In this document: positions 34,907 to 44,530 of the stretch, one piece after another
How positions within the stretch are numbered: the first letter of the stretch is position 1
How the letters are laid out: each line of letters opens with the position of its first letter
Assembly: GCF_002964665.1 (NCBI RefSeq)
Contig: NZ_PQBZ01000034.1
Coordinates: 124,429 to 188,428, forward strand
Source of the DNA: Pseudoalteromonas sp. T1lg23B
GTDB taxonomy: Bacteria; Pseudomonadota; Gammaproteobacteria; Enterobacterales; Alteromonadaceae
Length of the DNA: 64,000 nt
Reading direction: 5' to 3'
Translations under genes and position numbers: made by a program
The notes under the pieces: generated by a model
Told to the model about the DNA's origin: nothing
The model's database searches: none
The model's input: only the letters and a program-made list of their open reading frames with translations

Positions 34907-35200
34907 ATGTTTGCAGTAATCTTTAAGGCAAAAACCGGACAACAAGACGAACACTATTCTAAAACTGTGGAGGTAATGCGGACACTGGCGTTTGAGAAGT
35001 ATAACTGTCAGGACTTTATCGCAGTGACCGAAGGTGAGCAGGAAATCGCAATTTCATATTGGTTATCGCAAGAAGACATAAAAAACTGGCATGCTGACAG
35101 CCAACATAGTGTAGCGCAACAGCTCGGTAGGGACACGTGGTATGACTCATACGTAGTTGAAGTTGTTGAGATACTCAGAAAATACAGTTTTGGACAATAA
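34907..35200 (+). CDS. Antibiotic-biosynthesis-monooxygenase (ABM) domain protein
   Basis: 97 aa dimeric ferredoxin-like fold protein. FAVIFKAKTGQQDEHYSKT at the start and YWLSQEDIKNWHADSQHSVAQQLGR in the second half match ABM-domain proteins, often quinone or haem-modifying monooxygenases. Substrate unknown. ATG at 34907 after AAAGGA; an in-frame GTG lies one codon earlier. Confidence 0.85.
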   Translation: MFAVIFKAKTGQQDEHYSKTVEVMRTLAFEKYNCQDFIAVTEGEQEIAISYWLSQEDIKNWHADSQHSVAQQLGRDTWYDSYVVEVVEILRKYSFGQ

Positions 35201-35451
35201 TTTCATATCATTAGCAACCCAAATAACATCAACTCACAAGCTGAGTATTGGCTAATTATGTGAATTGCTGCTACCTACCTTATTGAAATAAAACCTTTCT
35301 CGTTGCGGGCATAAACTATGCCTGCCGTTTATACGTCTTGGTTATACGCTTGTAACGAATCAACCTAGCTGATTTCCATCCTTTATTTGTATATTTGTGT
35401 TTTTTTAAATAATACTAAAGTTGATGTACGTGAAAAGTTAAGTCGTAAATT

Positions 35452-36795
35452 ATGAAAGCTTCAACATTGTCGTTACTAGTGGGTCTGGGCTTGCCACTTG
35501 CAGCGGCAGCCAATGTCCAATATAGATCCGCAGAAATTGTTGTTGCAGGACCTGTGACGGACTCAAGCCTAAATGTACTTGCCTATTATCCCAAATCTCA
35601 GCTTAGTATCGTTTCGGTCGCGAAAGGGAAGGAGCTGGATAAAGTGAAAAGAATGCGCCGAAAAGGGCGTGTTGCTCATGTCAATGTATTGGTGAATAAA
35701 TTTGCCGTGCCCAACGACCCATATTTAAGCTATCAGTGGAATTGGCAAAATATAGAAGCTTATACTGGCTGGGATATTAGTACTGGTGGAACGAGTACAG
35801 TTGCAGTTTTGGATACTGGGTTAGCAAGCTCAGGTTCAGACGGGGTCGGGTGTGTTGTTGCACCTTACAATGTGTACGATCCTACTAACTATCCAGAAGA
35901 TGGCGATGGGCACGGTACGCACGTGTCGGGTACTATTGCTCAAAGCACCAATAATGGCGTCGGTGTGGCTGGTTTGGCATATGGTGCTTGTATTATGCCA
36001 GTAAAGGTACTTGATGACAGCGGCAGTGGAAGCATGGCCGCAATTGCTGAAGGCATATATCATGCGGTTGACAACGGTGCCAACGTAATAAACCTAAGTT
36101 TGGGAGTGAGTGCTAGATATCGTATTACTTCAGATCCAATTCTAGACCCAGCACTTAACTACGCCGCTTCAAAAGGGGTTGTTGTGGTTGCCGCTTCTGG
36201 TAATGATGGAAATCGCAGAAACATCAGTTATCCCGCAAGTCACAGCAGTGTGATTGCGGTAGGTGCCACAGATGCAAACGATCAGGTAACGCGCTACTCG
36301 AATCGAGGAGATATGTTGGACCTAGTTGCTCCCGGTGGCGATACAAGCGTTGATAGTAATGGTGACGGCTATGCTGATGGTATTTTGCAAGAAACTCGAA
36401 TTGGTGGTAGCTGGGGGTACTATTTCTTCCAAGGTACTTCAATGGCGACTCCCCACGTTGCTGCATTATCTGCAATGCTAATAAGTAATGGTACTGCGAC
36501 AACTCCCACAGATGTGAAAACTGCCATGCAGCAAACCGCTAAAGATTTGTATGATGCTGGGTGGGACAAAGTGTCAGGATCTGGTCTTATAAATGTGCTC
36601 GCTGCGCTTAATTGGCAACCAGGCGTAGTTAACCCACCACCCATGTGTACCGATGCTGATGGTGACGGGGTATGCGTTGAAGCGGGAGATTGTGATGATA
36701 ATGATGCTGCCGTATATCCGAATGCCAACGATACAAGGGGTAAAAAGGGCCGAGATGGTGTCGACAACGACTGTAATGGCATTATTGATGGATGA
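35452..36795 (+). CDS. Secreted subtilisin-like serine protease (S8)
   Basis: 447-aa preproprotein: signal peptide (to about residue 19), a propeptide to about residue 85, then the S8 domain. The triad is in VAVLDTGLA (Asp, about 119), DGHGTHVSGT (His, about 154) and GTSMATPHVAAL (Ser, about 330), with the oxyanion Asn in ASGNDG. The C-terminal about 45 residues have DADGDGVC, GDCDDNDAAVYPNA and GVDNDCNGIIDG, a cysteine-rich calcium-binding motif of the MopE kind, possibly for folding or surface attachment. Typical of marine extracellular proteases. Confidence 0.92.
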   Translation: MKASTLSLLVGLGLPLAAAANVQYRSAEIVVAGPVTDSSLNVLAYYPKSQLSIVSVAKGKELDKVKRMRRKGRVAHVNVLVNKFAVPNDPYLSYQWNWQNIEAYTGWDISTGGTSTVAVLDTGLASSGSDGVGCVVAPYNVYDPTNYPEDGDGHGTHVSGTIAQSTNNGVGVAGLAYGACIMPVKVLDDSGSGSMAAIAEGIYHAVDNGANVINLSLGVSARYRITSDPILDPALNYAASKGVVVVAASGNDGNRRNISYPASHSSVIAVGATDANDQVTRYSNRGDMLDLVAPGGDTSVDSNGDGYADGILQETRIGGSWGYYFFQGTSMATPHVAALSAMLISNGTATTPTDVKTAMQQTAKDLYDAGWDKVSGSGLINVLAALNWQPGVVNPPPMCTDADGDGVCVEAGDCDDNDAAVYPNANDTRGKKGRDGVDNDCNGIIDG

Positions 36796-36825
36796 ATAAC
36801 GGTTTAGTACAAAGTGCGACTCACA

Positions 36826-36863
36826 ACATTGGGATATAGCAAATTTGTGCTAATTCCCAATGT
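36826..36863 (+). other. Stem-loop after the subtilisin gene
   Basis: ACATTGGGA and TCCCAATGT pair, extended by TAGCA/TGCTA, forming a long hairpin. No T-run follows, so termination is possible but unproven. Confidence 0.55.
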
Positions 36864-36969
36864 GCTTTGAGCAGTTATCTCCATTTATCGCATATTTCAT
36901 TGTATCGTTCGCAACACGTCTTAAATCCGTTATGTGACAGTGTTTATTTCTGTTATGCTCCTGCGCGCC

Positions 36970-36985
36970 TAGAACCTAGGTTCTA
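36970..36985. promoter_or_regulatory. Perfect 16-bp palindrome before mntP
   Basis: TAGAACCTAGGTTCTA lies 39 bp upstream of mntP. It could be a regulator site for this manganese exporter or an RNA hairpin. It does not resemble the MntR or yybP-ykoY elements I know. Confidence 0.5.
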
Positions 36986-37023
36986 TGGCTTTTGTGAGCA
37001 GTGGTTTAATAGTGAGATAATAG

Positions 37024-37563
37024 ATGTTTGAAGTGATGATTTTGGCAATTGCGCTGAGTATGGATGCATTTGCCGTATCGATTGGCTTGGGAGCAAAAGA
37101 AACCAAAAAAATATCCACACTCGCAGTAAAATCCGCAACATATTTTGGTATTTTTCAGGCTGTTATGCCTTTGGCTGGATACCTTGGAGGAAAAGGCGTA
37201 CTAGGGTGGGTGAACAATTATGCGCATTGGATTGCCTTTATACTCCTACTGCTTATTGGCAGCAAAATGATCTACGAAGCGATGTCTGAAGGGATAGAAG
37301 AAGATATAGCGCAGATAACACATAGAATAATGCTGGTGCTAGCGATTGCAACCAGTATAGATGCAATGGCAGCGGGTTTTACTTTAACTTTATTGCAAGT
37401 GGACCCCTTTATTGCATGTGCACTAATCGGTATTACCACATTTGTATTTAGTTGGATTGGTGTCGTTGTGGGTAAACACAGTGGTACATGGCTGGAAAGT
37501 AAAGCTGAATGTTTAGGTGGGGTTATTCTCATTCTGATGGGCTTTAAAATATTGCTGCTCTAA
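37024..37563 (+). CDS. mntP: Manganese efflux pump MntP
   Basis: 179-aa inner-membrane protein with six helices exporting Mn2+. The two-fold repeat shows the conserved acidic motifs [12 protein letters not shown] (about residue 12) and [12 protein letters not shown] (about residue 109), each with the essential Asp. Length is normal. The start has a weak ribosome site. A perfect palindrome lies in its leader. Confidence 0.95.
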   Translation: MFEVMILAIALSMDAFAVSIGLGAKETKKISTLAVKSATYFGIFQAVMPLAGYLGGKGVLGWVNNYAHWIAFILLLLIGSKMIYEAMSEGIEEDIAQITHRIMLVLAIATSIDAMAAGFTLTLLQVDPFIACALIGITTFVFSWIGVVVGKHSGTWLESKAECLGGVILILMGFKILLL

Positions 37564-37683
37564 AATAGGTAAAGTCATTATTTTATAAATAGTTACGTTA
37601 TAAATAGGGACATGATTGAGTCTTTGCAAACTCATCTGCTAGTATTAGTAGCAGATATTTTTTTAGAAAAAAGGCTTAAGAAA

Positions 37684-37860
37684 ATGAAAGTGACAATTGC
37701 TCTGTTATGTGTGCTTTTTCTACTGAGTGGCTGTAAGCTGACGCGTGTTGAAGGTGAAGTACAAGATGTCGAAGTTAAAGTTGGCAGCAAAGAAAGTAGT
37801 GAGTCAAACAACAAACATTGCCCTCCAGGATTGGCCAAACAAGGCCGTTGTAAAAATTAA
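37684..37860 (+). CDS. Small lipoprotein
   Basis: 58-aa lipoprotein with lipobox LLSGCK and a C-terminal CPPGLAKQGRC. The same tail pattern occurs in many short marine lipoproteins; no function known. The frame opens at 37612, but ATG at 37684 gives the normal leader. Confidence 0.75.
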   Translation: MKVTIALLCVLFLLSGCKLTRVEGEVQDVEVKVGSKESSESNNKHCPPGLAKQGRCKN

Positions 37861-37891
37861 CGGACTTTTGCTCCTATATAGTTGAATATCA

Positions 37892-37942
37892 TTTAAAACC
37901 GAGGTCTGCGAGGAGTGAAAGCCCTCGCAGCTATGTTTTAAA
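37892..37942. terminator. Bidirectional stem-loop
   Basis: CTGCGAGG / CCTCGCAG form the core stem with outer TTTAAAAC / GTTTTAAA arms, placing A- and T-runs on both sides. It probably ends the small lipoprotein gene. Confidence 0.65.
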
Positions 37943-38061
37943 AGTAGAAATACTACTTTAACGTTGCAACCTTGCTAAGTCAGGAGAAGAAATTAATAGC
38001 ACTCTAGCCTATTATTATTTTTACTAGCCACTCAAGTAACCCCTCAAGCTTGGAGATAAAC

Positions 38062-38445
38062 ATGATTTCTTTTATCAAAACAATAACGATACTGTTATTG
38101 CTCTACTCTGGCCAAATTATTGCACAGCAAAGTATCACACAGAATGAACTATTGATTAATCAGATGTCTGACAAAGCCCATATTATTATTGATGTTCGCA
38201 GCGTGGACGAGTACCAACAAGGGCATATCAAAGGTGCAATCAATATACCATTTAATCAGATTGAGCAACATGAAGCTCTACTAAAACAAAATAAGTCGTC
38301 GCAATTAGTTGTTTATTGTCGTTCAGGAAGAAGAGCTGGAATTTTTATCAAATCTTTGGAACCAAAAGGCTTTAACCTTTTGCATTTAGAAGGTGATATG
38401 AATGCATGGCTTGAAGCAAATTTACCCTTGGTAACAGATCGTTAA
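38062..38445 (+). CDS. Periplasmic rhodanese-like protein
   Basis: 127 aa with a signal peptide (to about residue 21) and a single rhodanese domain: IDVRSVDEYQQGHIKGAINIP (about residue 45) and the active-site loop CRSGRR (about residue 89). The loop is PspE-like. Sulfur transfer or disulfide-related chemistry in the periplasm is likely. ATG at 38062 follows TGGAGATA; the frame starts at 38050. Confidence 0.88.
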   Translation: MISFIKTITILLLLYSGQIIAQQSITQNELLINQMSDKAHIIIDVRSVDEYQQGHIKGAINIPFNQIEQHEALLKQNKSSQLVVYCRSGRRAGIFIKSLEPKGFNLLHLEGDMNAWLEANLPLVTDR

Positions 38446-38663
38446 TGTCAGGATGTAACATCAAATGTCACTTTAAATGCCTAGCTAATATGTCTAATTG
38501 CGCGCATTTTAAAATTCTTATTAATCCGGCTTTCTATTTCACTTATATAAATAAAATATAGATATGACTTTTCTATATGCTAATTATGTGCTTTGATATT
38601 TATTGTTGTTAATTTCTAGACACAACAACAAAATATTAATAAATAAGCATAAAGGAAAGGAAG

Positions 38664-38918
38664 ATGAAAATATCAATAATAATGGCGGTGCTTAGTGTAT
38701 TAATCTTGGCAGGCTGTAAGTCAAACGATGCAAATGACGGCACGACAGCACAGGCTAAGAAAAAGGCTTACCATTGTGAGCAAGCAACTAAACTAGGCTC
38801 CATGATCCCAAGAACTCGATGTGTTACCCAAGCTGACAAGGAGCTTGAAGAGCAAAAGAGTAAAGAAGCATTTAGAAACGCGAGAGCTAAAGCCCCAAGA
38901 ATTCACAGCGGTGGTTAA
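38664..38918 (+). CDS. Small lipoprotein of unknown function
   Basis: 84-aa lipoprotein with lipobox LAGCKS and a charged mature part containing two Cys (CEQATKLGSMIPRTRC). No family recognised. ATG follows AAGGAAAGGAAG. The 218 bp before it are A/T-rich with no other feature seen. Confidence 0.75.
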   Translation: MKISIIMAVLSVLILAGCKSNDANDGTTAQAKKKAYHCEQATKLGSMIPRTRCVTQADKELEEQKSKEAFRNARAKAPRIHSGG

Positions 38919-39022
38919 ATAGCCTGTTGGCAATTTGATCTATGAAGAGGCGCTCTTACATGGCCTCTTTTAAGTGATGCGAGTACAAAATAGGGAAAGC
39001 ATTAGGCCTTCCCGCAGTGTAA

Positions 39023-39271
39023 TTATTCGAGCCCTTTTTTGGTATATAGTGTGACTTTGTCAGAAACTAAGGTAATCTTAATGTGCTTGTCTTCATTGCC
39101 CCAGGTGCAATTTGTATGAAGGGTTTTTTCTTCACATTCATCTGCAGAGCCTAAAATCGTTTCAACCTCAGCTTTGTCCATACCCACTTTTACTTTGTTG
39201 TAGTTTTCCATATTTACTTTAGAACAACCGACTAAAGTCAAAATAGCGGTACCGATCAATAATTTTTTCAT
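39023..39271 (-). CDS. SmpA/OmlA-like small lipoprotein
   Basis: 82-aa lipoprotein with lipobox LVGCSK. YNKVKVGMDKAEVETILGSADEC matches the SmpA/OmlA-fold family, of which BamE is the best known member, and two Cys probably form a disulfide (CEEKTLHTNC). The length is shorter than BamE; it is unlikely to be the Bam subunit itself. Confidence 0.82.
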   Translation of the reverse strand: MKKLLIGTAILTLVGCSKVNMENYNKVKVGMDKAEVETILGSADECEEKTLHTNCTWGNEDKHIKITLVSDKVTLYTKKGLE

Positions 39272-39335
39272 AAATTTACCCGTTCTTAGTGTTTATATTT
39301 TCTTATCTGAAAGATGATCCCCAATTTGGGATGAT

Positions 39336-40127
39336 CTAAGTAATGTATATCTCCGCTGTATACACGCTAAACTGCGACATTCGAGCTTTTTGTATATCCC
39401 CATTATCCAAAAAGTAACGAATATCAAAATTGCTGGTCACATATAAATAGTGCTTTACGTGGATTTTTATTAGCCCTTCCAGTTGCCAATGATCTTCATC
39501 CGCCTCGGTTTTAACATTAAAGCTTTTATCTAACAGCCCGAGGTAGCCTCGTTGTTCAATGGTATCGAGAAACATTTGGCTAACGGGTGATTGAAACCTT
39601 TTCCCTGCGAATATTTTTATAAATGGTGCTCTACGCTGACTTTGCTCTGGGAAGCGCCAGCCAGTATGAAGCATTGGTTTTAGACCACGACGTTGCAACT
39701 GTTTGAGTACATCTTCAAACTTTAACTGTTGCTTAGACAAGAGATAAATATTGTCCATATGTTCTTGCGGATCGGCATGTGGGTAGATGGGTAGGGTGTC
39801 ATATAACGTAATGTAATCATTATTGGCATCACACCCCCAAGAATGATCTGTACTATTCATCTTTTGAATGAATGGGCGTGGATCAAAGTCGGGGTCGCCC
39901 TCTAAGCATCGTTGCTGACCTTGGGCGTTGAAGCCATCAGTTAACAAATCTAATTGTTTTTTACCTTCGATAGGAGGATGAACGAGACTAAAATCTTCTC
40001 TTAGTGAGTCACTTGGCTGTTGTTCAAACGCTATCATTTCAACCTCAAACCAACGTTCGGCCTGAACGCTAAAGGAAAGGGTTGGTAACCATAATGCTAG
40101 CGCAAGATTTGTTATTAAGTGCTTCAT
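39336..40127 (-). CDS. csiV: CsiV-like cell-wall protein
   Basis: 263 aa with a signal peptide ending near VQA-ER. RWFEVEMIAFEQQP at the mature start is typical of CsiV, a peptidoglycan-binding periplasmic protein which in Vibrio cholerae supports PBP1A through LpoA. Its start overlaps the mfd stop by four bases, a neighbourhood it shares in related genomes. Function here is by homology. Confidence 0.82.
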   Translation of the reverse strand: MKHLITNLALALWLPTLSFSVQAERWFEVEMIAFEQQPSDSLREDFSLVHPPIEGKKQLDLLTDGFNAQGQQRCLEGDPDFDPRPFIQKMNSTDHSWGCDANNDYITLYDTLPIYPHADPQEHMDNIYLLSKQQLKFEDVLKQLQRRGLKPMLHTGWRFPEQSQRRAPFIKIFAGKRFQSPVSQMFLDTIEQRGYLGLLDKSFNVKTEADEDHWQLEGLIKIHVKHYLYVTSNFDIRYFLDNGDIQKARMSQFSVYTAEIYIT

Positions 40128-43100
40128 GCAACTGCCTTTTTATGAAAGTCTTCGATCATAGCATCGATTAGCTTCAAACGCTCTTGACCATTTTTTTCTT
40201 CTATCGCAAAGCGTAGTTTATTTGCGCCTTCCATTTTATACACACGGGGGTTGCTTTGTATCAAAGCAATGATGAACGTTGGGTTAACCTTGGTTGTTGC
40301 ATTGAACTCAAAGTAGCCACCTTTAACGTTAGCCTCAATTTTGCTGATGCCAAGCGCATTTGCTTTGAGTTTAAGCTCTTGTACTTTAAATAAGTTCTTT
40401 GCTGCATCAGGAAGTAGCCCGAATCTGTCAATGAGCTCAACCTGAAGTTCGTCCAGCTCGTGGTGGCTTTTGGTACTTGCAATGCGTTTGTACATGCTTA
40501 AACGCATATTAACGTCCGGAATATAATCATCTGGTAACAGTGCAGGTATTTTTAAATCTACGTCAGTGTGCTGTTGTAGCAAATTATCTAAAGTTGGTTC
40601 TTTGCCATCTTTAAGTGCCTCAACAGCTTGTTCTAGCATTTCCATGTACAAAGTAAAGCCAACGGTTTGTATTTGGCCGCTTTGATCATCGCCAAGTAGT
40701 TCGCCAGCGCCACGGATCTCAAGATCGTGCGTTGCAAGCGCAAAGCCAGCGCCGAGGTCTTCGAGAGATTCGATGGCTTGTAAGCGTTTAACCGCGTCTT
40801 TGGTTAGCGTTTGGCTGTTTTTGGTCAGCAAATAAGCATACGCTTGATGGTGGCTACGACCAACTCGACCGCGCAATTGATGCATCTGGGCTAAGCCGAG
40901 TTTATCAGCTCTATCCATGATGATGGTGTTGGCGGTAGGGATATCAATGCCCGTTTCAATAATTGTTGTACACACCAAAACGTTGTATTTCTGATGGTAA
41001 AACTCACTCATCAAGTGCTCTAGATCACGTTCGCGCATTTGTCCGTGAGCAACGGCAACATTCGCTTCAGGAACTAGTAATGATATTTCGCTGGCCGTTT
41101 TCTCTATAGTTTCTACATTGTTGTGCAAGAAATACACTTGACCACCACGCTTAATCTCACGCAATATCGCTTCGCGGATGAGTTCATCATTGCGCTCCTT
41201 AACAAAGGTTTTTACTGCTAAGCGTTTTGCCGGAGGGGTTGCAATGATGGATAAATCTCGCATGCCACTCATGGCCATGTTGAGCGTTCGTGGTATCGGT
41301 GTTGCGGTCAAGGTTAGAATATCAACATCGGCTCGAAGCTGTTTGATTTTTTCTTTTTGACGCACCCCAAAGCGGTGTTCTTCATCCACGATGAGTAAAC
41401 CCAAATCTTTGAACTTAATGTTTTCTTGAATAAGTTTGTGGGTGCCAATAACAATGTCTATCTGACCGTTAGCAAGCTTATCTAGGGTGTCTTTTTGCGC
41501 TTTTGTACTGTTAAAGCGCGACAACACACCTACCTGTACGGGTAAATCGGCGAAGCGGTCTTTAAAGTTTTCGTAATGTTGCTGGGCTAACAAAGTCGTT
41601 GGTACAAGTACTGCTACTTGTTTGTTGTCATTAATAGCTGCGAACGCACCACGCATAGCGACTTCGGTTTTGCCAAATCCCACATCGCCGCATACCAGAC
41701 GATCCATTGCTTGATTAGACTGCATATCGGCCAAAACAGCCTCAATAGCGTTACGTTGATCGTCAGTTTCCTCAAAAGGAAAGCTATTTGCAAAGTCACG
41801 GTATAGCGCACCATCAAGTTTAAAAGAGTAGCCCGGCTTACTTTGTCGCTTTGCATAAATGTCGAGTAATTCTGCGGCCACATCTCTGACTTTTTCAGCG
41901 GCCTTGCGCTTAGCCTTTTCCCAAACATCCGAACCTAGCTTATGTAAAGGTGCCGATGCTTCTTCACCGCCAGAGTAGCGACTGAGCATGTGTAAGGCAG
42001 AGACAGGTACATACAATTTGGCATCATTTGCGTAGGTGATGGTCACAAACTCTGTGGCAACACCAGCTGCATCTATGGTTTGTAAGCCTAAGTAGCGGCC
42101 TACACCGTGATCCAAATGAACAATCGGTTGGCCTTCTTTTAGCTCCGCCAGATTACGAATAAGCGCATCTTGTCCTTGCTCGTACTTATGTTTTCTACGT
42201 CGTCGCTGAGAAACCTTCACGCCCAGCAACTCTTGTTCTGTGATTATGCTCAGTGCGGGTTTGTTGTCTTGACTCGACGCGGATAGCAACACGCTTTGTT
42301 CCAGCGGGCTGACGATTAATCCGACGTCGGCCTTACTTGCGATAAAATCAGCAAAGTCGTCAAATTCTTTTAGTTTAAGGCCCGTTGGCTTGAGTAATGT
42401 CAATAGAGATTCGCGACGACCATCAGACTCAACGCTAAAAATGACCCGAGCTTTTTGCTTTTTTTGCTCTGCCACATAGGCGAGAATTTTACCGTATGGC
42501 TCTGCGAGTTTATGGTCAATTCGAATGTCGAATAGTTCACTTGCAGCTAGGTTGGTGTGACCTGCTTTGGTGCCTAACTTAGCCTGACTTAGCCGAATGC
42601 GGCCGTAGCGGCTAAAATGGCTGTACAGCTCTTCAATGGGCTGGTAGAGCTTTGCGGGCTCTAACAGCGGCCTTAAAGGATCAACTCGGCGATTTTCATA
42701 GCGCTTTTCTACATCTTGCCAAAAGCTTTGTGCCGCATGTTCAATATCGCCCAAATGCATCATAGTGGTGTTATCTGGAAGATAATCGAATATGGTTGCA
42801 AGTTGTTCATAAAACAGTGGCAAGTAGTATTCTATACCAGATGGCCAATTTCCTTTTGTTACCTGCATGTAGATAGAGTCTTGTTCGGCACTTGCACCGA
42901 AGGCCTCTCTATAACCTACCCGAAATCGCTCTATGTCTACTTCGTTCGTTGGAAACTCATGCGCGGGTAATAAGTCTATCTCATCAACCTTATCACTGGA
43001 GCGCTGTGTTTCAATATCGAATAGACGAATGCTATCAAGCTCATCATCAAAGAAGTCGAAGCGATAGGGATGTTGGCTGCCCATTGGGAATAGGTCAACT

Positions 43101-43612
43101 ATCGAACCTCTTACCGCAAACTCGCCGTGTTCCATGACTTGTTGTACATGTCGATAGCCAGACTCACTCAAAGCGGACTTTAATTGCTGAGCGTCTATCA
43201 CATCGCCCACTTTGTACTTGAGTGCACTACCATAGATGAATGCAGGCGGTGCCGTACGCAGCATTAAAGTTGATACAGGCACTATCAGTACACTGTTACT
43301 TTGATGTTTCAGTGCATTGAGCGTGGCCAAACGCTGAGAAATAATGTCCTGATGAGGAGAAAAGTGATCATATGGCAGCGTTTCCCAATCGGGAAAAATC
43401 ATCACTGGGCGGTTTGGTAACAAATACCCAAGCTCGGTTTCTAAGCGCAGTGCCGAAGGGGTATCTGGGGTAACAATCACAACCAATTCGGGGTGCTTTG
43501 AAATGCCTTCACTTAGCGCGACACTCAAGCCACTGCCACTGAGTTGGCCCCAGTGGATTTTATCAGTGGTGTTCTTTACCCAAGGTAATTCGCTCCAATG
43601 CGCTAACGCCAT
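40124..43612 (-). CDS. mfd: Transcription-repair coupling factor
   Basis: 1162-aa ATP-dependent translocase that removes stalled RNA polymerase and recruits UvrA. It has an N-terminal UvrB-homology region, the polymerase-interacting domain (about residues 480-550, HLDHGVGRYLG), Walker A GDVGFGKTE (about 640), the DEEHRFGV box (about 740), helicase motif VI QLRGRVGRSHHQAYAYLL and the C-terminal TRCF domain. Length is normal. ATG follows CAGGAG. Confidence 0.97.
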   Translation of the reverse strand: MALAHWSELPWVKNTTDKIHWGQLSGSGLSVALSEGISKHPELVVIVTPDTPSALRLETELGYLLPNRPVMIFPDWETLPYDHFSPHQDIISQRLATLNALKHQSNSVLIVPVSTLMLRTAPPAFIYGSALKYKVGDVIDAQQLKSALSESGYRHVQQVMEHGEFAVRGSIVDLFPMGSQHPYRFDFFDDELDSIRLFDIETQRSSDKVDEIDLLPAHEFPTNEVDIERFRVGYREAFGASAEQDSIYMQVTKGNWPSGIEYYLPLFYEQLATIFDYLPDNTTMMHLGDIEHAAQSFWQDVEKRYENRRVDPLRPLLEPAKLYQPIEELYSHFSRYGRIRLSQAKLGTKAGHTNLAASELFDIRIDHKLAEPYGKILAYVAEQKKQKARVIFSVESDGRRESLLTLLKPTGLKLKEFDDFADFIASKADVGLIVSPLEQSVLLSASSQDNKPALSIITEQELLGVKVSQRRRRKHKYEQGQDALIRNLAELKEGQPIVHLDHGVGRYLGLQTIDAAGVATEFVTITYANDAKLYVPVSALHMLSRYSGGEEASAPLHKLGSDVWEKAKRKAAEKVRDVAAELLDIYAKRQSKPGYSFKLDGALYRDFANSFPFEETDDQRNAIEAVLADMQSNQAMDRLVCGDVGFGKTEVAMRGAFAAINDNKQVAVLVPTTLLAQQHYENFKDRFADLPVQVGVLSRFNSTKAQKDTLDKLANGQIDIVIGTHKLIQENIKFKDLGLLIVDEEHRFGVRQKEKIKQLRADVDILTLTATPIPRTLNMAMSGMRDLSIIATPPAKRLAVKTFVKERNDELIREAILREIKRGGQVYFLHNNVETIEKTASEISLLVPEANVAVAHGQMRERDLEHLMSEFYHQKYNVLVCTTIIETGIDIPTANTIIMDRADKLGLAQMHQLRGRVGRSHHQAYAYLLTKNSQTLTKDAVKRLQAIESLEDLGAGFALATHDLEIRGAGELLGDDQSGQIQTVGFTLYMEMLEQAVEALKDGKEPTLDNLLQQHTDVDLKIPALLPDDYIPDVNMRLSMYKRIASTKSHHELDELQVELIDRFGLLPDAAKNLFKVQELKLKANALGISKIEANVKGGYFEFNATTKVNPTFIIALIQSNPRVYKMEGANKLRFAIEEKNGQERLKLIDAMIEDFHKKAVA

Positions 43613-43636
43613 TGATCACTCCTGTTTTGTTATTAT

Positions 43637-44527
43637 TTAGTCACGATAGATTTTGCAAAGATCTTGATATTGATCGATGCGACGATCACGTAGATACGGC
43701 CAAATTCGACGCACGGACTCACTGCGTCCCTGATCTATTTCTACGACCAGTGTTTGCTCTTGCGTTTCGCTGGCGTGTACTAGCATTTCACCCTGTGGGC
43801 CGGCCACAAATGAATTACCCCAAAATTGAATACCTTCGCTTTGTGAGCTTGGGTCTTGTTCCTGACCAACACGGTTGACACTAATGACAGGTACACCATT
43901 TGCGACCGCATGCGCTCGCTGTGAAATGATCCATGCATCACGTTGGCGAACTTGTTCATCTTGAGTATCTCTAGGATCCCAACCGATAGCGGTAGGGTAG
44001 ATGAGTAGCTCCGCTCCTGCCATGGCCATCAATCTGGCTGCTTCTGGGAACCATTGGTCCCAACATACGAGTACGCCCAACTTACCGACAGAGGTTTGAA
44101 TGGGGGTAAAGCCTAGATCGCCAGGTGTGAAATAGAATTTTTCGTAAAATCCTGGATCATCAGGAATGTGCATCTTGCGATATTTACCAGCGATTGTACC
44201 ATCACGTTCAAGCACAACCGCTGTGTTGTGGTATAGGCCGGTGGCACGTTTTTCAAATAAAGACGTAACAATAACGATGTCTAGTTCCTTTGCTAGCGCA
44301 CCGTATAGGCTGGTACTTGGACCAGGGATAGTCTCCGCTAAGTCAAATAGGTCAGTGTCTTCTGTTTGGCAAAAATACAGGCTGCGATGAAGCTCTTGTA
44401 GTACCACAAGTTTAGCGCCTTGCTTTGCAGCGTCGCGGATACCTTGTACTGTTTTTGCAGTATTTTGCTCTAGGTCATTGCTGTTGGCATGTTGTACCAA
44501 ACCAACTTTAAGTATTTGTGAACTCAT
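43637..44527 (-). CDS. aguB: N-carbamoylputrescine amidohydrolase
   Basis: Nitrilase-superfamily hydrolase of 296 aa converting N-carbamoylputrescine to putrescine. The Glu-Lys-Cys triad is in VLQELHRS (about 47), GKYRKMHIPDD (about 122) and LVCWDQWFPEA (about 158). It lies three bases after aguA, which makes its substrate. Confidence 0.95.
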   Translation of the reverse strand: MSSQILKVGLVQHANSNDLEQNTAKTVQGIRDAAKQGAKLVVLQELHRSLYFCQTEDTDLFDLAETIPGPSTSLYGALAKELDIVIVTSLFEKRATGLYHNTAVVLERDGTIAGKYRKMHIPDDPGFYEKFYFTPGDLGFTPIQTSVGKLGVLVCWDQWFPEAARLMAMAGAELLIYPTAIGWDPRDTQDEQVRQRDAWIISQRAHAVANGVPVISVNRVGQEQDPSSQSEGIQFWGNSFVAGPQGEMLVHASETQEQTLVVEIDQGRSESVRRIWPYLRDRRIDQYQDLCKIYRD

Positions 44528-44530
44528 GGC

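Noticed and set aside
36796..37023. A yybP-ykoY manganese riboswitch before mntP
   Set aside because: I could not find its conserved loops; only a palindrome and an unrelated hairpin are present.
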